Positions 6,010 to 8,818 of a stretch of 8,818 bases of DNA are shown piece by piece. A program made the translations under genes and the position numbers. The stretch is from CAZGVW01 sp964529265 (GTDB lineage Bacteria > Planctomycetota > Phycisphaerae > Phycisphaerales > UBA1924), in assembly GCA_964529265.1 (NCBI GenBank), contig CAZGVW010000070.1:1-8818 (forward strand), given 5' to 3'. The notes under the pieces are model-generated. The model was given only the letters and a program-made list of their open reading frames with translations, was not told the origin of the DNA and did no database searches. Numbering within the stretch: the stretch's first letter is position 1; each line of letters opens with the position of its first letter.

Positions 6010-6097
6010 GCGAGAAACGGGGAGTGACCGTGAATGAGCGCACAAACCGTGTCACTGCGCTGAAGATTTGCGCACAAAGGGGGTGGATGCGGGGGGC

Positions 6098-6130
6098 AGG
6101 CATCAGGCACCGGGCACCAGGCATCAGGGA
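6098..6130. repeat. Degenerate tandem heptamers (AGGCATC type)
   Basis: Four contiguous 7-mers: AGGCATC (6098-6104), AGGCACC (6105-6111), GGGCACC (6112-6118), AGGCATC (6119-6125), followed by AGGGA. The unit length is the same as that of the tandem repeat at 8657-8717. The tract is intergenic. Confidence 0.7.
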
Positions 6131-6332
6131 GGAGAAGAGGCGGGGCCGCCGGGGAGATGTGGAGGGCTGACCCGGAACAAGAGTGCGCAACGGAGGTGGC
6201 GGCGAGGAGGAACGGGCGTTGGTCGGCCCGGGCGGGGCGCCCTTGAGGCTTGTGATGGCGGCGGTCGGGGAGTTTGAGCGCGCAAGGAGCAGGGACTCGG
6301 CTCTCTTGGGAACGCCTTGTCGGAGACACCCC

Positions 6333-6992
6333 ATGGAAGCATCACAAGTCCAGACTGTGCGGCGGGTCATGGCGGCCCTTTTCGGAATGGCCGCGTGCGC
6401 CTTCTTCCTTCAATCGTGCGCGGCAGATCCGCCGGCGCCGCATCCGGGTCCGCCTCTTCGGGACGTTGGGGCGCTGGAGCCGGTTTTTCGCGGGCTGGCG
6501 AGCCAGACAAGAGCAGACTGGGGTATGTCGCTGAACGAGAACTCCTGGGACACGGGGACAGTTGCGAGCATTTCGTGGGCGAGCCAGTACGGTCCGCGAG
6601 GCATGTCATATCAGGCGACGGTTTGCGTGGATCCGACGCCGGTGCGGACGCGAAACGAGAACACTTGGGGTTTCATTCTGGGGCACGAGATGGGGCACGC
6701 AGTGTGCGGTCACTTGAACGGCTCGCCATCGAATGAGCGCGAGGCCGACATCGAAGGAGCGAAGATGGCCATCGCGGCCGGGTACGACCTTGACGGCTAT
6801 GTCGGGTTTCTGCTCTCGCAGCCGAATAGTTGCTCAGCGTCGCACGGCTGCTGGCACAGGCGGGCCTATGAGATCGCGAAAGCGTGCGGGCGCGATACAT
6901 CTTGGTATGACGGCTGGGCGCACGATGATTGCGCAATGGCGAAGGGACTTCCCGGCGGCACGACCGCGTTCTCCGGGTGCCTCGGGCGGTGA
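6333..6992 (+). CDS. Small M48-like zinc metalloprotease lipoprotein
   Basis: This is a 219-residue predicted lipoprotein. Residues 1-28 are a lipoprotein signal with a hydrophobic core and LQSC lipobox (Cys29 as the lipidated residue), followed by a Pro-rich linker. The catalytic segment has H118-E119-M-G-H122 (HExxH) and then E135-REA-D139 in NEREADIEGAKMAIAAGYD, the layout of the third zinc ligand and Asp in peptidase family M48. Cysteines at 98, 125, 167, 173, 185, 200 and 216 suggest disulfides outside the cytoplasm. It is shorter than typical M48 proteins and has no TPR repeats, so it is a minimal version. The start at 6333 has GGAGA 6 nt upstream; the open frame before it is not signal-like. 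The gene stands alone on the + strand after a long intergenic region. Substrate unknown. Confidence 0.82.
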   Translation: MEASQVQTVRRVMAALFGMAACAFFLQSCAADPPAPHPGPPLRDVGALEPVFRGLASQTRADWGMSLNENSWDTGTVASISWASQYGPRGMSYQATVCVDPTPVRTRNENTWGFILGHEMGHAVCGHLNGSPSNEREADIEGAKMAIAAGYDLDGYVGFLLSQPNSCSASHGCWHRRAYEIAKACGRDTSWYDGWAHDDCAMAKGLPGGTTAFSGCLGR

Positions 6993-7120
6993 CGACGTTC
7001 TTGGCTGGTCGTTCGACAATTTACTCGCCCGGGGGGGCAGGCGAATGCAGAGCGAGCGATTGCCCACTTCGTTGACAATTGCGATCGAAAGGCAAGCCAC
7101 GAGTGGCGCGCGTGGGTATG

Positions 7121-7141
7121 GTGTGCGCGTGCGTGCGCGCG
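7121..7141. other. Alternating purine-pyrimidine tract (Z-DNA-prone)
   Basis: These 21 bp are strictly alternating, made only of GT and GC steps, and lie 35 bp upstream of the small gene at 7176. Such tracts can adopt Z-DNA under negative supercoiling. No function is shown. Confidence 0.4.
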
Positions 7142-7175
7142 AGAGAGGGTGCGCAGCGCTCTGGAGGCGACGCCC

Positions 7176-7367
7176 ATGTCTGGGAAGCAGTTTGCGTGTG
7201 TGATCATCGGCGCGGCGGTGGCGGCTGTGGTGGCGGCGGCGGTGATGAAACTGATGGGGTTTGAGCGAGGGGGGGTGATCGGAGGGGGCGTGGGGGGCGG
7301 CGTCGCGGGGGCGCTGGCGGGGTCGTTTGTGGGGAAGGGGAAGAAGGCGCGCGGGGAAGAGGGGTGA
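7176..7367 (+). CDS. Small glycine-zipper membrane protein
   Basis: This 63-residue protein was not recognised as a named family. A hydrophobic Ala/Val segment (about 7-27, FACVIIGAAVAAVVAAAVMK) is followed by a Gly-rich helix (32-54) with many GxxxG spacings, typical of glycine-zipper membrane proteins, and then a basic tail (KGKKARGEEG). The start at 7176 was chosen because GGAGG (7163-7167) lies 8 nt upstream; a longer frame from 7149 adds only a polar extension. The glycine codons are largely GGG, which gives the + strand very long G-runs, in keeping with the G-rich strand bias of this half of the window. The reality of the gene rests on the ribosome binding site and the coherent membrane topology. 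Confidence 0.65.
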   Translation: MSGKQFACVIIGAAVAAVVAAAVMKLMGFERGGVIGGGVGGGVAGALAGSFVGKGKKARGEEG

Positions 7368-7423
7368 CGGGAGTGGGGGGCCAAATGGCGAAGAGCAAAT
7401 GGCACATGGCTGGAGAGGAGTGA

Positions 7424-7488
7424 GCCATGCCAGCCCGAGGTCGGTCGGCATAGCCACGCAGAGCCGTGGCCATGCCATCCGGGGTCGG
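7424..7488. repeat. Palindromic element flanked by short direct repeats
   Basis: GGCATAGCCACG (7447-7458) and CGTGGCCATGCC (7465-7476) pair at 11 of 12 positions around a 6-nt loop. The element overlaps a direct repeat. GCCATGCCAGCCCGAGGTCGG (7424-7444) recurs as GCCATGCCATCCGGGGTCGG (7469-7488) with one gap and two mismatches. It is intergenic, between the genes at 7176 and 7575. The GGCAT core resembles the arms of the larger element at 127-234. Confidence 0.55.
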
Positions 7489-7574
7489 GGGCTCTTTCCG
7501 GACTTCCGAATCCGCGGGCAAGTTTGAGGATGCGCGGGCCGATGTCGCGGTTGGCGGCCGGGAGGTCCGCGGCG

Positions 7575-7793
7575 ATGGACTTCACGAATCCCTACGCGAT
7601 TCTCTCGAGCCTGGTGATCGGGTTCCTCGGCCTCGGGCTGTTTCTGTATGGCCGGAAGGCGGAGAATCCGCGGTTTCTGGGCGTTGGAATCCTGATGAGC
7701 GTGGCGTCGATGGCGCTCGGCTCGGTGGGGCTGATGTGGGCGGCGGCGGGGCTGTGCCTGCTGCTGCTGTTCGTCTCGTCGAAGTTTTCGTGA
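7575..7793 (+). CDS. Small multi-pass membrane protein of unknown function
   Basis: This 72-residue, very hydrophobic protein starts MDFTNPYAIL and has probable membrane segments at about 7-25, 35-50 and 52-68. They are separated by a short basic loop (YGRKAENPR) and end in SSKFS. Small proteins of this type, with a YGRK loop between helices, are familiar from proteobacterial and planctomycete genomes, but I know of no function. The start at 7575 has GGAGG (7561-7565) 9 nt upstream, and the helix begins immediately after it; the longer frame from 7524 adds an Arg-rich stretch. A competing plus-strand frame (7466-7885) over the same bases is Arg/Gly-rich and judged a shadow. Confidence 0.7.
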   Translation: MDFTNPYAILSSLVIGFLGLGLFLYGRKAENPRFLGVGILMSVASMALGSVGLMWAAAGLCLLLLFVSSKFS

Positions 7794-7904
7794 TGGATGA
7801 GGGAGAGCGGGCGGACCCTTGCTTGCGCTGCGGGCTCGTTGGTCGGAATGTGCGCGCGCGTGGGACGTGGATGCGCCGAGGTTGACGAGCAGAAGTCGAA
7901 GACA

Positions 7905-7928
7905 CCGACCGCTCAAGGCAGCGGTCGG
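7905..7928 (+). terminator. Candidate hairpin terminator after the small membrane protein gene
   Basis: CCGACCGCT (7905-7913), loop CAAGGC (7914-7919) and AGCGGTCGG (7920-7928) form a perfect 9-bp stem-loop about 110 bp after the stop at 7793. No T-run follows, so it is either a non-canonical terminator or a dispersed palindromic repeat. Confidence 0.35.
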
Positions 7929-7969
7929 CGGCGCGACGTGGCACGATGGTGGCACATGGTGGCTGCAGG

Positions 7970-7997
7970 TTGCGCGTGGGGGCGATGGGGGTACACT
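7970..7997 (+). promoter_or_regulatory. Weak candidate promoter for the lipoprotein gene at 8073
   Basis: TTGCGC (7970-7975), a 16-bp spacer and TACACT (7992-7997; 4 of 6). It lies about 75 bp before the ATG at 8073 and beyond the hairpin at 7905-7928. The -35 match is only TTG. Confidence 0.2.
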
Positions 7998-8072
7998 GGC
8001 GGGCGAGGGTCCGGCAGCGGCGCTGGGCGTGTGCGACCGATGGGTTGAGATCAGGCGAAGGGATGTTCGGGC

Positions 8073-8651
8073 ATGAGGATGTCTGTGTGTGCAGGGTCGG
8101 CGCGGGGCGCCGCGGTTGTTGTTGTGATGGCGGCGGCGGCGCTGCTGGCGCTTTCGGGGTGCTGCGGATCGGGGCGGTGCGGCTCGGCGTGCTGCGATGA
8201 CGGTCATCATCAACATCATCATGCGAAGTCGGGGCATCATCCCGGGGCGGGGCATCCGGGGGCGGGGGCGGTGGCGGAGGTTCTGGAGCGTGAGCGGGCG
8301 TGGACGAACGCGATGCGCGGGCACGACTTCGCGGCGCTGGAGGGGATTCTGGCGGCGGAGTTCCGTTTGACGTTCGTGGAGTCAAGCGACCGGCCGGGCA
8401 AGCCGGAGGTGACGCGCGAGCAGTGGCTGGAGAATCTGAAGCAGATGACGTTCGGCCCGGTCGAGATGCGGGGGATGCGGGTGACGATGCAGGGTGAGCG
8501 GGTGGCCGCGGTGCGGATGCGCATGACGCTTGAGGAGTGGAAGTTCGGCGACTCGCTGATTCCGCCGGAGTACGACCTGACGGATGTGTGGGTGCATCGG
8601 GATGGAAGATGGCAGGTGGTGAACAGGATCAGTGAGCCGGTGGGGGGGTAG
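8073..8651 (+). CDS. Lipoprotein with Cys/His-rich linker and NTF2-like (SnoaL/DUF4440-type) domain
   Basis: This is a 192-residue predicted lipoprotein. The signal runs to LSGC with Cys30 as the lipidated residue. A short linker follows that is rich in possible metal ligands: C31, C36, C40, C41, D42-D43, then GHHQHHH (44-50), HH (55-56) and H61. Residues about 66-187 look like an NTF2-like cone-shaped domain: a first helix VLERERAWTNAMRGHDFAALEGILAAEF, a TREQWLENLKQ helix, and the closing strands TDVWVHRDGRWQVVNRIS characteristic of the DUF4440/SnoaL group. The domain's ligand or activity cannot be read from the sequence. The start at 8073 has GAAGGGA (8057-8063) 9 nt upstream; ATG at 8079 is an in-frame alternative. 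The last codons run through a G7 tract directly before the TAG stop. Confidence 0.82.
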   Translation: MRMSVCAGSARGAAVVVVMAAAALLALSGCCGSGRCGSACCDDGHHQHHHAKSGHHPGAGHPGAGAVAEVLERERAWTNAMRGHDFAALEGILAAEFRLTFVESSDRPGKPEVTREQWLENLKQMTFGPVEMRGMRVTMQGERVAAVRMRMTLEEWKFGDSLIPPEYDLTDVWVHRDGRWQVVNRISEPVGG

Positions 8652-8656
8652 GGGGG

Positions 8657-8717
8657 ATACGGAATACGGAATACGGAATACGGAATACGGAATACGGAAT
8701 ACGGAATACGGAATACG
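8657..8717. repeat. Perfect heptanucleotide tandem repeat (ATACGGA)
   Basis: Eight exact head-to-tail copies of ATACGGA (8657-8712) plus five bases of a ninth (8713-8717). The tract begins six bases after the stop of the gene at 8073. Copy number may vary by strand slippage. It has the form of the heptameric short tandem repeats known from other bacterial genomes. Confidence 0.95.
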
Positions 8718-8756
8718 CCCTTGCGCACGGGAAGGGTGCTCGCGCGGGTTATTGAT

Positions 8757-8783
8757 GGGGGGTGGGTGGGGTCGGGTGGGGGG
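8757..8783 (+). other. G-quadruplex-forming motif
   Basis: Five G-tracts are separated by loops of one or two bases: G6-T-G3-T-G4-TC-G3-T-G6. This fits the canonical requirement of four runs of at least three G with very short loops, which favour stable parallel quadruplexes. It lies just left of the window edge, downstream of the heptamer repeat. What follows on the right is not visible. Confidence 0.7.
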
Positions 8784-8818
8784 TGCGTGACCTTCGCCAC
8801 CACCTGGTCGACGGTCGC

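Larger units (their letters stand above)
5799..6332. other. Intergenic region between divergent beta-helix and M48-like genes
   Basis: These 534 bp contain no supportable gene. They hold the leader of the minus-strand beta-helix gene with its candidate promoter (5982-6009). Other features are a tandem 9-mer GGCGAATCT at 5899-5916, a small palindrome CCTCG-TG-CGAGG at 5934-5945, and two copies of GCGCACAAA about 33 bp apart near 6037 and 6070. Four heptamers lie at 6098-6125. I see no convincing promoter for the plus-strand gene at 6333. Confidence 0.5.

Noticed and set aside
7072..7077. Perfect TTGACA -35 box upstream of the gene at 7176
   Set aside because: No acceptable -10 hexamer occurs 15-19 bp downstream.
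7466..7885. 139-residue plus-strand frame overlapping the small membrane gene
   Set aside because: Gly/Arg/Ala-rich without domain; the overlapping frame from 7575 has a coherent membrane topology and GGAGG upstream.
7797..8048. 83-residue frame between the small membrane gene and the lipoprotein gene
   Set aside because: Composition follows GC content, crosses the 9-bp hairpin, and lacks a ribosome site.
6834..8324. 496-residue minus-strand open frame
   Set aside because: Arg/Pro/His-rich, antisense to four plus-strand genes with good ribosome sites; no domain.
8237..8803. Minus-strand frame with an apparent VFRIPYS peptide repeat
   Set aside because: The repeats are just the heptamer DNA array translated; the rest is antisense to the lipoprotein gene.
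8787..8818. Possible GTG start of a gene leaving the window (VTFATTWSTV)
   Set aside because: Only ten codons are visible and there is no clear Shine-Dalgarno, so it cannot be supported.

Overview
The window looks like chromosomal DNA of a high-GC (about two-thirds G+C by eye) planctomycete, most likely of class Phycisphaerae. The main reason is that four separate secreted proteins end in the same duplicated dockerin-like module (D-x-D-G-D-G ... DLA-x-LLG-x-WG, often closing on WGPCP), which is characteristic of that group. There are no rRNA or tRNA genes, no CRISPR array, and no transposase or phage gene.

Layout. 1-309 has no gene but holds a large inverted-repeat element. 310-1233 (-) is a secreted pyroglutamyl-peptidase-like protein with Ser at the catalytic Cys position, plus a dockerin. 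1473-2168 (+) is a secreted PepSY-FKBP prolyl isomerase. 2179-2775 (-) is a secreted DM13 protein plus a dockerin. 3029-3697 (+) is a secreted protein with a GCFxPCxCP motif plus a dockerin variant without cysteines. 3767-4381 (+) is a PilZ-J-domain fusion. 4386-5798 (-) is a secreted right-handed beta-helix protein plus a dockerin. 5799-6332 is intergenic, with a candidate promoter and heptamer repeats. 6333-6992 (+) is a small M48-like HExxH lipoprotein. 7176-7367 (+) and 7575-7793 (+) are small membrane proteins. 8073-8651 (+) is a His/Cys-rich NTF2-like lipoprotein. 8652-8818 holds a heptanucleotide tandem repeat and a G-quadruplex motif.

How the genes work together. The left two thirds is an envelope and secretion neighbourhood: four dockerin-tailed exported proteins and an exported foldase. 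The only clearly cytoplasmic protein is the PilZ-J fusion, which could link cyclic-di-GMP binding to Hsp70 recruitment. The right third holds lipoproteins and small membrane proteins, all on the + strand. No cohesin partner, sortase or secretion machinery is visible, so any shared anchoring pathway is inferred.

Two window-scale signals stand out. GC skew on the given strand changes from C-rich (about 1-3650) to G-rich (about 3700-8818), largely regardless of gene orientation. In three dockerin modules two cysteines are exactly 52 residues apart, and in the fourth both are replaced together. Gene ends are very tight: two convergent pairs are separated by only 10 and 4 bp.
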